Assembly: GCF_011617705.1 (NCBI RefSeq)
Contig: NZ_CP050154.1
Span: forward strand, 3,534,001 to 3,598,000
Length of the DNA stretch: 64,000 nt
Reading direction: 5' to 3'
From: Brevibacterium limosum
Lineage (GTDB): Bacteria; Actinomycetota; Actinomycetes; Actinomycetales; Brevibacteriaceae
Below are positions 25,132 through 34,244 of the stretch, piece by piece (position 1 is the first letter of the stretch; every line of letters begins with the position of its first letter). The notes under the pieces are model-generated. The model did no database searches, was not told the DNA's origin, and saw only the letters and a list, made by a program, of their open reading frames with translations. A program made the translations under genes and the position numbers.

Positions 25132-26430
25132 TTACTGCTCCTTCTCATTGATGGGTTTGGATCGGGAATATACGGGGTCGGTCGATGTGGTTGGCGGGGC
25201 GTCGGCTTGATCCGATCGAGGCTCAGCGTCCGAGGTTGTCGGATTCCTTCGGTGCCGAAGGCCCATCGCCACTGCTCCGACGATGGGACCTGGGACCAGG
25301 ATCAGAAACGCGAATTGCCAGCTGGTAAGTTCTGCCGCCAGCGGCACTAGTTGAATCGTGATGACGGTGATGAGAAAACCGACTGTTGTCTGCATGGTCA
25401 AGGCGGTTCCGACGTAACGTGGGTCGATGCTCTCGCTCAGTGAGGTCGAGAAGACTCCGGAGTCAGCGATGACCGAACATCCCCAGATGATGAGGAACAC
25501 GAGCATCAGTGGTCCTGTCACCGTGAACATCACCGGCGAAACGAGGCAACAGAGGCCACTGACGACCAGAGCCGAGACCGCGGCCGTGCTCCTTCCCCAC
25601 CGGTCGGCGATCCAGCCGCCAAGCAGACAGCCGATGAGTCCGGCGACCCCGATGGCGATGAAGACCGAGGTGCCGAGAGAGACGGGATCTGCCTCTGTTC
25701 CCGTCGCCTGCCTGCTCAACAGGAGGAACGTCGGAAGCCATGTCCAGAACGCGTAGAGCTCCCACATGTGGCCGAAGTATCCGAGGTTGGCCAACAGCGG
25801 TGGACGTGAGTTGAAGCCCGCCCAGGCGTAGCGCATCTTCGGTCGAGTCGTGTCGGCGCCTCCGAGAGGCCCCTGGCGAACCCAGAGGCCGGCCAGAACT
25901 CCTGCCAGGGCGGTGACACCGGCTGCGATGAGCATGATGTACCGCCAGGGCAGGTCCTCAGCCAGCCCGGAGATAAGATGCGGCATGCCCGAACCGACCG
26001 TCAGAGCACCGATCAACAGCCCGAAGGCCATCCCCCGTTGGCGGGGTGATGCCCAGCTGGCCATCACCTTCATACCGATCGGGTAGAGCCCCGCGAGAAA
26101 AACACCAGTGAAGAATCTGAACCCGATCGCCGGCCATAGGCCATTCGCCACGAGGGCCAGACATGCCGTGGTCAGGGAAGCGCCGAAGGCGGACAGGCAC
26201 ATCACGGAGTGTGGTCTGTATCTGTCGCCGATGGTGAGGAGGGCAGACGCGATCCCGCCACAGACGAATCCAACTTGTACCGATGCCGTCAGCCATACAG
26301 CCGATGAGGGACTGATGGACCATTCCGCCTGCAACGCGGGGGAGACCGCTGTAGCTGAGAACCACACTGTCAATCCGAGGACCTCGACAGCGGCCAATAG
26401 CAACATCTGCCCGCGCCTGCTCGTTGCCAT
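25132..26430 (-). CDS. MFS transporter
   Basis: 432 residues, about 12 membrane segments and a polar C-terminal tail. Motif GGWIADRWGRS follows segment 8 in the second half; the first half has only a weak form of the loop 2-3 motif (LTIGDRYRPHS). The start ATG overlaps the stop of the preceding transporter gene (TGATG); a GTG three bases earlier is possible. There is no Shine-Dalgarno, so translation is probably coupled. It is the second transporter in this operon; substrate unknown. Confidence 0.8.
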   Translation of the reverse strand: MATSRRGQMLLLAAVEVLGLTVWFSATAVSPALQAEWSISPSSAVWLTASVQVGFVCGGIASALLTIGDRYRPHSVMCLSAFGASLTTACLALVANGLWPAIGFRFFTGVFLAGLYPIGMKVMASWASPRQRGMAFGLLIGALTVGSGMPHLISGLAEDLPWRYIMLIAAGVTALAGVLAGLWVRQGPLGGADTTRPKMRYAWAGFNSRPPLLANLGYFGHMWELYAFWTWLPTFLLLSRQATGTEADPVSLGTSVFIAIGVAGLIGCLLGGWIADRWGRSTAAVSALVVSGLCCLVSPVMFTVTGPLMLVFLIIWGCSVIADSGVFSTSLSESIDPRYVGTALTMQTTVGFLITVITIQLVPLAAELTSWQFAFLILVPGPIVGAVAMGLRHRRNPTTSDAEPRSDQADAPPTTSTDPVYSRSKPINEKEQ

Positions 26431-27857
26431 CACTGAGGTTCAGAGACTGTCGCAACTGCTGGCTGGGAAGTGTTCCCCGAGTGCTCCTCCCGCATGGGCC
26501 GAGGCAGTTGATTCGCGTCCGCATCCGCAGTGCGATCAGTCTTGGCTGCCTTTCTGCGATTGCCTCTGTGGGTCTCGGGCGACAGGATCGTTGCAACGAT
26601 CGAAACAATACTGACGCCGATCATGTAGAGCGCCACCAACCAGGGTCGATCATTGCCTACTTGCAGCAGATAGACGGCGAGGACGGGTGAGACCGCGCCC
26701 GCGATTGTCGAAGCGAACTGGTACCCCAGCGATGTTCCCGTGTACCGGACCTTCGTCTCGAACATCTCAGTCATGAACGATGCCTGCGGTCCGTACATCG
26801 CGTCGTGGAAGATGAATGCGAGGATAATCGCCACTGCGATGAGAACGACGTTGCGTGTGTCCATCAGCGCGAACATCGGGTAGGCGAAGACCGCGGAGGC
26901 GATAGCGCCGAAGAGGTAGGTCCGTCGCCGTCCGAACTGGTCGGATACCCAGCCGAAGAACATGAGGGAGAAGACGCTGATCACGCATGCGATCATCACG
27001 CCGGCCAGTGCGACGTCGTCGCTCATGCCCAGCGACTCTCCAACATAGGTGAGGACGAATACGGTGATGATGTAAAAGATCGCGTTCTGCGAGATCTTCA
27101 CCCCGGCGGCGAGCAGGAGTCTGCGCCACTGGGTGCGGAACATCTCGGCGATGGGGAACTTGGCGACCTGCGCAGTCTCCTTCACCTCGGCGAAGTCCGG
27201 AGTCTCCTCCATCTTCAGGCGGATGATCAGGCCGACAGCGATGAGCAGTGCCGAGCCGAGGAATCCGACCCGCCAACCCCACGCGACAAATTCTTCCGGC
27301 CCGATGATGAAGTTCATGATCATGAACACCGCGTTGGCCATGAAGAGACCGACGGGCACTCCGACCTGCGGCCAAGATCCGGCCAAACCCTTCTTCGTCT
27401 TCGGCGCGTGCTCGACTGCGACGAGAACAGCGCCTCCCCATTCGCCTCCGACTCCGAATCCTTGAATGACGCGCAGCAGCACCAAGAGGAACGGGGCCCA
27501 GATGCCGATCGTGGCGTAGGTCGGGAGGAACCCGATGAGGGTTGTGGCGATACCCATGGTCATCAGCGAGAGCACGAGCATCGATTTGCGTCCGATTCGA
27601 TCACCGAAGTGCCCCATGACTATTCCGCCGAGCGGTCGTGCGACGAAGCCTGCAGAGAAGGTCATGAGGGACAGGAGCGTTCCGGTGGGTCCGTCAAAAT
27701 CTGTGAAGAACACTTGGTTGAAGACGAGTGCGGCTGCCGTGCCGTAGAGGTAGAAGTCGTACCATTCGATAGCGGTTCCGATGAAGCTTCCCCATTTGGC
27801 GCGCCGAACCATCGCCGGCGTACGGGTGGGAGTCGATTGCGTGTTCGCTGTTGTCAT
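26430..27857 (-). CDS. MFS metabolite:proton symporter (MHS family, ShiA/KgtP type)
   Basis: 475 residues, 12 membrane segments. GTAIEWYDFYLYGTAAALVF and GHFGDRIGRKSMLVLSL are the MHS family signatures. These proteins import carboxylates such as shikimate, alpha-ketoglutarate or proline betaine. In this operon it is the best candidate for uptake of the acid that the CoA-transferase activates. Strong Shine-Dalgarno (AAGGAGG). Confidence 0.88.
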   Translation of the reverse strand: MTTANTQSTPTRTPAMVRRAKWGSFIGTAIEWYDFYLYGTAAALVFNQVFFTDFDGPTGTLLSLMTFSAGFVARPLGGIVMGHFGDRIGRKSMLVLSLMTMGIATTLIGFLPTYATIGIWAPFLLVLLRVIQGFGVGGEWGGAVLVAVEHAPKTKKGLAGSWPQVGVPVGLFMANAVFMIMNFIIGPEEFVAWGWRVGFLGSALLIAVGLIIRLKMEETPDFAEVKETAQVAKFPIAEMFRTQWRRLLLAAGVKISQNAIFYIITVFVLTYVGESLGMSDDVALAGVMIACVISVFSLMFFGWVSDQFGRRRTYLFGAIASAVFAYPMFALMDTRNVVLIAVAIILAFIFHDAMYGPQASFMTEMFETKVRYTGTSLGYQFASTIAGAVSPVLAVYLLQVGNDRPWLVALYMIGVSIVSIVATILSPETHRGNRRKAAKTDRTADADANQLPRPMREEHSGNTSQPAVATVSEPQ

Positions 27858-27909
27858 TTACTGACCTCCTTGTCAGCCGAGTGCGTTGTGCACCCGGGTT
27901 GGTCGCTGT

Positions 27910-28365
27910 CTATTCCGAAACAGCAGGTGCGAAACTCAGCAGCATCTGATTGAGCTGGTTGTCCCACATAGGAGCGAGGCTGACCGGCATTCCCACTGCC
28001 ACAGTTTCGGGCGGACAGTCGACGATCCGAGTCATCATCCGCGGCCCCTCTTCCAGCTCGACGAGGGCGATCACGTACGGAACCTCATCAGCCCAAGCAG
28101 GATGACCAGGCTTTTCAACGAGGGTGAATGTCCAGACGACGCCGTTGCCAGAAGCACTCATCCACATGGGCTCATCCGCCCAGCATGAGGTGCAGATGTT
28201 GCGCGGATAGTGCTGGCGATGACCACAATTCGAGCAATGTTGTATGAGCAGCTCGCCCTCGTTAGCGCGATCCCAGAACGGTTCGGTTAGCGGAGTCGTG
28301 ACCAACCTCGGCCGTTGGATCGATTCGGATTTCGTTATTGTGCTGGATGATTGAGTGTCGGTCAT
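27910..28365 (-). CDS. Zn-ribbon/OB-fold acyl-CoA binding protein (DUF35 family)
   Basis: 151 residues. N-terminal zinc ribbon CSNCGHRQHYPRNICTSC with two CxxC pairs and a C-terminal OB-fold (SGNGVVWTFTLVEKPGH). DUF35 proteins form complexes with SCP-x-like thiolases, as in steroid side-chain degradation, where they complete the active site. The partner thiolase gene is directly upstream (17 bases). Confidence 0.88.
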   Translation of the reverse strand: MTDTQSSSTITKSESIQRPRLVTTPLTEPFWDRANEGELLIQHCSNCGHRQHYPRNICTSCWADEPMWMSASGNGVVWTFTLVEKPGHPAWADEVPYVIALVELEEGPRMMTRIVDCPPETVAVGMPVSLAPMWDNQLNQMLLSFAPAVSE

Positions 28366-28382
28366 TTCAGTTCCTTTCGAGC

Positions 28383-29537
28383 TCAGCTAGGAGAGTTGCC
28401 CAATATCAAGGCGACTTCTTCGCTGAGTGTGGCGCCGTTGCCGGTGACCAATGCGAGTTCGGGGTCGTCAATCTGCCTTCCGATCGCATCGCCCCTCAGC
28501 TGCAACACGGCTTCGACCACGTGTCCCATTCCTCCGGCGAGGTCGGACTGGCCGGTCGAAAGCTGTCCGCCGTGGGGGTTGATCGGCAGATCGGACGTGA
28601 TGGAGAAGTCCGCCTGCTCGATCCAGGGCCCACCCTCTCCTTTGGCGCACACGCCTGCGTCTTCGACGGTCTCGGCTACCACGATGGAGTAGCAGTCATA
28701 GATTGATAGGAGGTCGAGCTCATCGGTTCGCACTGCAGCCATTCGATAAGCCTGTTCGATCGCCGGTGCCAGTGGCGAGGTCGTCAATCGCGGGGCCTGG
28801 CTCAATGCCCGGTGAGTGACCATCTCCCCTGCGCCGAGCAGATACACCGGATCATGAGGGGTGTCGTGAGCACGATCGGAGGAGGTCACGACGACGGCGG
28901 CTCCCCCACCGCAGGGCATGACCACCTCGAGCAGATGCAAAGGCGACATGACCATCGGGGACGACAGCACGTCGTCGACGGTGATTTCCTTTCCGTGGAA
29001 GACAGCATTCGGGTTGAGCATCGCATTCTGACGCTGTTTGACTGGCACCTGAGCAAGCTGTTCGGGTGTCGTTCCGAATTCGGCCATATGAGCCTGAGCG
29101 ACCATGGCGTAGGCCTGATTGGCTCCGCTGGCACCGTAGGGGACGTCGAATTCGCGGATCGGGTTTCGGTTCGGCGAACGGGGAAGACGTTCCGGGTCAC
29201 GAGCGTTGCCCAGCACGCATAGAACTGTGTCCGCCATTCCGGCCGCGATCGCAGCCGCCGCACGCCAGACCATGCCGGGCCCGCACGCTCCCCCGAGATC
29301 GACGATATCGGCGAACCTCGGCTGCAACCCCAGGTATTCGGCTAATGCTGCCGGCGCGTGCTGCGGCGTCTCGCCGACCTGTGGGCCGATTATCAGGCCG
29401 TCTATGTCCTGTGGAGTAAGACCGGCGTCGAAGGTCGCACCCCTTGCCGCTCTGGCGATCATTTCAAGACTGGTCACGCCGGGGGTGGTGCGCTGTGGCG
29501 GAAGTTCAAACGCGCCGACGACTGCCGCGCCCCTCAT
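28383..29537 (-). CDS. SCP-x-like thiolase (lipid-transfer-protein/Ltp2 family)
   Basis: 384 residues. Conserved cysteine in GGACGPGM and the [12 protein letters not shown] histidine block are visible; the second thiolase cysteine motif is absent ([10 protein letters not shown] at the C-terminus), as in the Ltp2/thiolase-like group. Such proteins, with a DUF35 partner, act as aldolases or thiolases on acyl-CoAs with branched or ring-bearing chains. The start overlaps the CoA-transferase stop by four bases. Confidence 0.85.
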   Translation of the reverse strand: MRGAAVVGAFELPPQRTTPGVTSLEMIARAARGATFDAGLTPQDIDGLIIGPQVGETPQHAPAALAEYLGLQPRFADIVDLGGACGPGMVWRAAAAIAAGMADTVLCVLGNARDPERLPRSPNRNPIREFDVPYGASGANQAYAMVAQAHMAEFGTTPEQLAQVPVKQRQNAMLNPNAVFHGKEITVDDVLSSPMVMSPLHLLEVVMPCGGGAAVVVTSSDRAHDTPHDPVYLLGAGEMVTHRALSQAPRLTTSPLAPAIEQAYRMAAVRTDELDLLSIYDCYSIVVAETVEDAGVCAKGEGGPWIEQADFSITSDLPINPHGGQLSTGQSDLAGGMGHVVEAVLQLRGDAIGRQIDDPELALVTGNGATLSEEVALILGNSPS

Positions 29538-30226
29538 ACGAGTTCCTCTTCCCGAACGCTCGTCGAAGATCCCACCGTCACTTGCGCCAGCTTCGGGTCG
29601 AGGATCACCGGAGCTCCCGTCGCGTCGATAACCTCGTCGATGCTCAGTCCCCCCGCGACCTCGCGAAGAACGAGCCCGTCGTCAGTGACATCGAACACGC
29701 CGTGACTCGTGATGACCATCGAGACGACCCCTTTGCCGGTCAGCGGAAGTGTGCACTTTTCGAGGATGCGGTGGTCGCCGTTCTTCGTCAGATGCTCCAT
29801 GAGCACGATGACGCGTTTGGCGCCATGCACAAGATCCATCGCGCCACCAGGCCCCTTGATCATCTTTCCCGGCACGGTCCAGTTCGCCAGATCGCCCTGT
29901 GCTGAGACCTGCATTCCTCCGAGCACTGTGACGTCGAGCTTCCCGCCGCGGACCATTCCAAAGCTCATAGACGAGTCGAAGTAGGCTGCACCGGGCATTA
30001 CAGTGACGGTTTCTTTGCCTGCGTTGATGAGCTTCGGGTCCTCCTCGCCTTCGAAGGGGTAGGGGCCTACTCCGACGATTCCGTTCTCCGAATGCATCGT
30101 GATCTCGACGCCCTCCGGCAGGAAGTTCGGGATGAGGGTGGGCAAACCGATACCCAGGTTGACGTAGCCCCCCGCTGGGAGCTCAAGTGCCGCACGTGCG
30201 GCCATGTCGTCGCGCGTCCAAGTCAT
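29534..30226 (-). CDS. 3-oxoacid CoA-transferase subunit B
   Basis: 230 residues. The catalytic glutamate lies in MHSENGI (Glu47), and the G-rich [12 protein letters not shown] block at the N-terminus is the family's. With subunit A it transfers CoA from succinyl-CoA (or a similar donor) to a 3-oxoacid. The start at 30226 is chosen for GAGG ten bases upstream; the frame is open five codons more. Confidence 0.92.
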   Translation of the reverse strand: MTWTRDDMAARAALELPAGGYVNLGIGLPTLIPNFLPEGVEITMHSENGIVGVGPYPFEGEEDPKLINAGKETVTVMPGAAYFDSSMSFGMVRGGKLDVTVLGGMQVSAQGDLANWTVPGKMIKGPGGAMDLVHGAKRVIVLMEHLTKNGDHRILEKCTLPLTGKGVVSMVITSHGVFDVTDDGLVLREVAGGLSIDEVIDATGAPVILDPKLAQVTVGSSTSVREEELV

Positions 30227-30262
30227 GGTATTTCCTCGCAATCTCTCTTATTCGGCAGACGT

Positions 30263-31042
30263 TCAGGCAGCTGTGCGGGGCCGGGTCTTGAGCTTCTCGA
30301 TGGGAAGCTCCTTCGCGACCTCGGCCGTCTGGGCAATGACACGGTGAACGTAGATGCCGGGAATGTCGACATCGTCAGGATCGATCTCTCCGGGTTCGAC
30401 CAGCTCCTCCACCTCGGCGATCGTGACGCGTCCGCAGGTGGCCGCGACAGGGCTGAAAGCGCGCTCTGCCTTCTCGAAGACAAGATTCCCGTGGCGGTCG
30501 CCTCTCGCGGCGCGGACCAAAGAGAAGTCGGTGACGATGGCTTCCTCCAGGACGTAGCTGAGCCCGGGGCCGAAACGGTCGAATGTCCGAGTCTCTTTCG
30601 CCGGTGATTCCACGATCACATTGCCTTCCCCGTCGTACTTCCACGGCAGGCCCCCATCGGCCACGACAGTGCCGACTCCGGAGGCAGTGTAGAAGCCCGG
30701 GATTCCGGCACCGCCGCAGCGCATTCTCTCAGCAAGCGTTCCTTGCGGTGCGAACTCCAATTCCAGCTCTCCACCGAGGTACCGACGTGCGAATTCGTGA
30801 TTCTCTCCCACGTAGGAGGCGATCATGCGCGAAATTTGGCCGGTGCTCAGAATCTCACCGAGCCCCCAGTCATCGATGCCGCAGTTGTTCGAGACGACCT
30901 CCAGGTCATCGACGCCCAGATCGCGCAGGGCCCGAATGAGGGTGATCGGCACTCCGACGAGGCCGAATCCACCGACCGCTACGGAAGCTCCAGATGGGAT
31001 ATCCCGAATTGCTTCAGCAGCCGAAGCCTGTACTTTGTCCAT
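30263..31042 (-). CDS. 3-oxoacid CoA-transferase subunit A
   Basis: 259 residues. ASVAVGGFGLVGVPITLIRAL and VSNNCGIDDWGLG are the type I subunit A signatures. It is the first gene of the nine-gene minus-strand operon. The start at 31042 follows AAGGAG by eight bases; the frame runs 24 codons further upstream without family support. Whether the partner acid is acetoacetate, beta-ketoadipate or another 3-oxoacid is not visible from sequence. Confidence 0.92.
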   Translation of the reverse strand: MDKVQASAAEAIRDIPSGASVAVGGFGLVGVPITLIRALRDLGVDDLEVVSNNCGIDDWGLGEILSTGQISRMIASYVGENHEFARRYLGGELELEFAPQGTLAERMRCGGAGIPGFYTASGVGTVVADGGLPWKYDGEGNVIVESPAKETRTFDRFGPGLSYVLEEAIVTDFSLVRAARGDRHGNLVFEKAERAFSPVAATCGRVTIAEVEELVEPGEIDPDDVDIPGIYVHRVIAQTAEVAKELPIEKLKTRPRTAA

Positions 31043-31751
31043 CAGAGAGTTCTCCTTTGCATCGCCTTTGATCGAACTGTCCTCGACGATATGCACCAGT
31101 GTTGGCGGAGTCACTGGCGAGAAACGCGGACTTCCCCCTCAGGAACTGCAAAAAATGCAAAAATGCTGGTCAGAGCAACACTATTCTCGGTGGCAACTGC
31201 GGATGGCCATTGCGCTTAGGTTGTGCCGGGCCGTCACTGGGCGGATTGTAAGAACATGTGCGGCTTCCACTCCCGCTGGAGCGCCCCCGCATTGAAGTAT
31301 CCCTAGATTTCGATATCGATCTTGCAGACTTGAGATCCAGGCCGAAACCTCTCTCACCGCATCGTCATCATCTTCAGAGGAGCTGCAGAAGCTTGCCGAA
31401 GCACCCGATACAGCTTCACCGTTCAGGGTGCACTAGCCAACTCGGTCAGCGTGATCACGACGCTCAAATAGGACCGATCGTATTGCACCGCTGGCCCTCT
31501 AAGTGAGCAAAGATGAAGGCCCGGATCTTTTTCTCTTAGGCAGTACGCCCGAACCTTCACTGTCCCAGGCTCCGGGTCGATGGCGGGCTCATTCTGAGGC
31601 GTGTCCTCATGCATGCTGTTACGGATATCGGGCGGGTCCCCATCGGTCTCCATCCGTCCCAGCCGGCGCATACTAATGAACCGGTGTGAAACAAGGATCA
31701 CGCTAAGAACTCCGCACGAGATGGACTTCGGTCGCGGTGATGGACCGACAG
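31043..31751. other. 709-base gene-poor gap upstream of the CoA-transferase operon
   Basis: No convincing gene. The lowest-GC part is ~31130-31260 and holds the tandem TGCAAAAA words, so the operon promoter is probably there. A 92-codon minus frame at 31423-31701 has no recognisable features and no good Shine-Dalgarno; I do not call it. Confidence 0.5.
31147..31166. repeat. Tandem TGCAAAAA words in the promoter region
   Basis: TGCAAAAAA followed by TGCAAAAA and TGC, three phased copies of TGC at 9- and 8-base spacing. About 105 bases upstream of the first gene of the operon, so a candidate activator site, possibly for PucR. Confidence 0.35.
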
Positions 31752-32684
31752 TCAGCGACCGCCCTCCGACTCACCATCGAACAGCCTCCGGTATCCGTCC
31801 ATCGTGGTGAAGAACGGAGAGGGCTCCAGGCTCGGGTCGCCGCTGTAGCCGATCTCAGTGGCCACGGCTTCGAACGGCGAGTACGGCGACGAGGTCTCGG
31901 CGAACCCCTCCCCGACCGCCTCGCGAATGCGCGCCTCGATCGCCAGTGACTCCTCGAACGCCTGGGCCGCACCGGCGGCATCGAGGCCGATGTCATAGGG
32001 CTCACCGGCCGAGTTTCTGTACGGGTGACCAAGGAAGAGCCGGTTCGGCCGGACCACGTCGCGCAGACACTCGAGGCTGCTCCGGTAGGCGTTCGGATCC
32101 TCGTACCCGGGGAAGCCGTTGGCCGCCCCGTGGATCTGCACGGCGTCGCCGACGAAGACATCGTTCTGCCCATCGATGACATAAGCGACCGATCCCGCGG
32201 TGTGGCCGGGGATGCTGTGCGCGCTCACGCTCACCCCACCTCCGAGCGACAGGCTCTCCCCGCCGCGCAGCACGACATCGGCACTCATCTCTCCGGAGAT
32301 CGCCGCTTCGGCCATTCCGGTCTGCTGCGATTCTGCCTCGGGATTGTCGAGGTAGTGATCGCGCAGCTCGAGGTAGTTCTCCACATGGGCTCGACGTCTG
32401 CGCAGATAGTCGAGGTCCGCCTCGTGGATGACGACCTTCGCCTTCCGCCCGGTCAGCTCCCACAGAGCATAAGCTCCGCCGAGGTGGTCGATGTGTCCGT
32501 GGGTGAGCAGGATCCAGCGGACGTCCTCGATGCGCCGACCCGACTTCTCCAGTTCAGCGACGGTGCCGTCGACTGTCGACGTCACTCCCGCATCGACGAT
32601 GGCCGGCTCCTCGGCATCGATGAAGAACGAGTACAGGCCGAATCGGCCCCAGGGAGAGAAGAGAGGGGACACGGTGACTGCCAT
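31752..32684 (-). CDS. Metallo-beta-lactamase-fold hydrolase
   Basis: 310 residues. THGHIDHLGG (His62, His64, Asp66, His67) is the metal site, with further ligands in SIPGHTAGS, VFVGDAVQ and LFLGHPY. Could be a lactonase, thioesterase or glyoxalase II-like hydrolase. The C-terminal ~90 residues are not part of the core fold. The start at 32684 follows AGGAG; the frame stays open far upstream but crosses the divergent transporter gene, so it is not real there. Divergent from the transporter/CocE operon, sharing a 114-base promoter region. Confidence 0.85.
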   Translation of the reverse strand: MAVTVSPLFSPWGRFGLYSFFIDAEEPAIVDAGVTSTVDGTVAELEKSGRRIEDVRWILLTHGHIDHLGGAYALWELTGRKAKVVIHEADLDYLRRRRAHVENYLELRDHYLDNPEAESQQTGMAEAAISGEMSADVVLRGGESLSLGGGVSVSAHSIPGHTAGSVAYVIDGQNDVFVGDAVQIHGAANGFPGYEDPNAYRSSLECLRDVVRPNRLFLGHPYRNSAGEPYDIGLDAAGAAQAFEESLAIEARIREAVGEGFAETSSPYSPFEAVATEIGYSGDPSLEPSPFFTTMDGYRRLFDGESEGGR

Positions 32685-32798
32685 GGAGGCTCCTGCTTTC
32701 GTCGTCGAACTGACGTGGTGGATTCTCGATCCAATCTTTGTCATAATAATATTGTCTATACGCCATCGGCGCCACTCCTTCCGTGAAAGACCGTCTCT

Positions 32799-34244
32799 GT
32801 GAGAACCATCGATGCTGCTGCGTTTATCCAGAATGCCCGCCCCAACCGCTTCCACGGCTGGCTGCTGTTCTGGTCGTGTTTCATTGTCCTCTTCGATATG
32901 TACGACCTCGTCATCTACGGCTCTGTGCTGCCGATCCTCATACGCGAATGGGCGATCGGCCCGGTCGAGGCGGGGGTGATCGGGAGCGTCGGCCTCTTCG
33001 GCATGATGATCGGGGCGATCTGCTTCGGCTTCCTCGCCGACCGCTTCGGGCGTCGGCGGATGCTCATCGCCAGCGTGCTGATCTTCAGCCTCGCGACATT
33101 CGGCTGCGCCTTCGCATCCGCCCCGGAGGTCTTCGGCGCCCTGCGGGCGATCGCCGGTGTGGGCATCGGTGGGATCCTGCCGAACATCATCGCGATGATC
33201 ACCGACTATGCCCCGAAGCGGACAGCGAACACCATGGTCGCGATCGTCACCTGCCTGTTCTCCGTCGGCGGCATCGTCGCGGCCTTCGCCGCCATGAGAC
33301 TCATCCCCGCCTTCGGCTGGCAGAGCGTGTACTGGGTGGCACTCATCCCGGTTCTGACCCTGCCGCTGTCGGCACGCTGGTTCTTCGACTCCCCCACCAC
33401 TCTCATCCGCCTCGGTCGCACGGAGACGCTGCGGACGACCCTGCACCGACTCGCCCCCACCGCGGGTGGCCTCGGGAACGCGGACCTGTACATGGGAAGC
33501 ACCGAGGCGACCGCGGCCCCTGATACCGAGCCGACCGCCCGCGACTCCCGCCGAGCGCATCCGCGAGCCTCCCTCGCCTTGATCTTCGGGCACGGCCGCG
33601 GCCTGGCCACGGTGATGATCTGGATCGCGTTCTTCATGTGCCTGCTCATGGTCAACGGAGTCACGACCTGGCTGCCCAATCTCATGATGACCGCCGGCTA
33701 CGCCCTCGACTCGAGTCTGACGTTCATGATCGTGCTCAACGTCGGTGCGATCGTCGGCACACTCTCGCTCGGACGCCTGGCCGACCGAATCGGAACGAAG
33801 CGGGTCCTCGTGCCGATGTTCGTCATCGCCGCCGTCTCCCTCGTCCTCCTCGGTGTGCGCGCCGACATCGTCTTGCTGCTCCTCTTCGTCGCGATCGCCG
33901 GTGCCTGCACGATGGGCTCGCAGAACATCTCCTACGCCTTCGTCTCCCAGTTCTACCCGTCTTCGGTGCGGTCGACGGCCCTGGGGCTTGCCTCCGGGAT
34001 CGGCCGCGCCGGCGCCATCCTCGGCCCCACCTTCGGCGGATTCCTCCAGGCACTCGAGCTGCCCGTCCAGTCGACGTTCCTCTTCTTCGCCGTCCCCGGC
34101 CTCATCGCTGCCGCGGCGTTCGCCTGCGTCCCGCTCGCCCGCGCCACCACACCGCCGAGGCGATCGGACCCCGATCTGGCACCGCACCGAACGGTGCACC
34201 CGACCACCACCCCGACCGATGAAAGGGCTTCCTCTCATGACTGA
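32799..34244 (+). CDS. MFS transporter of the aromatic acid:H+ symporter (AAHS) family
   Basis: 481 residues, 12 membrane segments. FDMYDLVIYGSVLPIL (segment 1 with the D-x-x-D motif) and GFLADRFGRRRML (loop 2-3) are the AAHS marks, and LGRLADRIGTKRVL repeats in the second half. AAHS proteins import benzoates and similar acids. GTG start; the N-terminus RTIDA fits family members. The end overlaps the next gene by eight bases. Confidence 0.88.
   Translation: MRTIDAAAFIQNARPNRFHGWLLFWSCFIVLFDMYDLVIYGSVLPILIREWAIGPVEAGVIGSVGLFGMMIGAICFGFLADRFGRRRMLIASVLIFSLATFGCAFASAPEVFGALRAIAGVGIGGILPNIIAMITDYAPKRTANTMVAIVTCLFSVGGIVAAFAAMRLIPAFGWQSVYWVALIPVLTLPLSARWFFDSPTTLIRLGRTETLRTTLHRLAPTAGGLGNADLYMGSTEATAAPDTEPTARDSRRAHPRASLALIFGHGRGLATVMIWIAFFMCLLMVNGVTTWLPNLMMTAGYALDSSLTFMIVLNVGAIVGTLSLGRLADRIGTKRVLVPMFVIAAVSLVLLGVRADIVLLLLFVAIAGACTMGSQNISYAFVSQFYPSSVRSTALGLASGIGRAGAILGPTFGGFLQALELPVQSTFLFFAVPGLIAAAAFACVPLARATTPPRRSDPDLAPHRTVHPTTTPTDERASSHD

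Noticed and set aside
31423-31701. 92-codon minus frame in the 709-base gap
   Set aside because: No Shine-Dalgarno, no recognisable motif and not linked to a neighbour.
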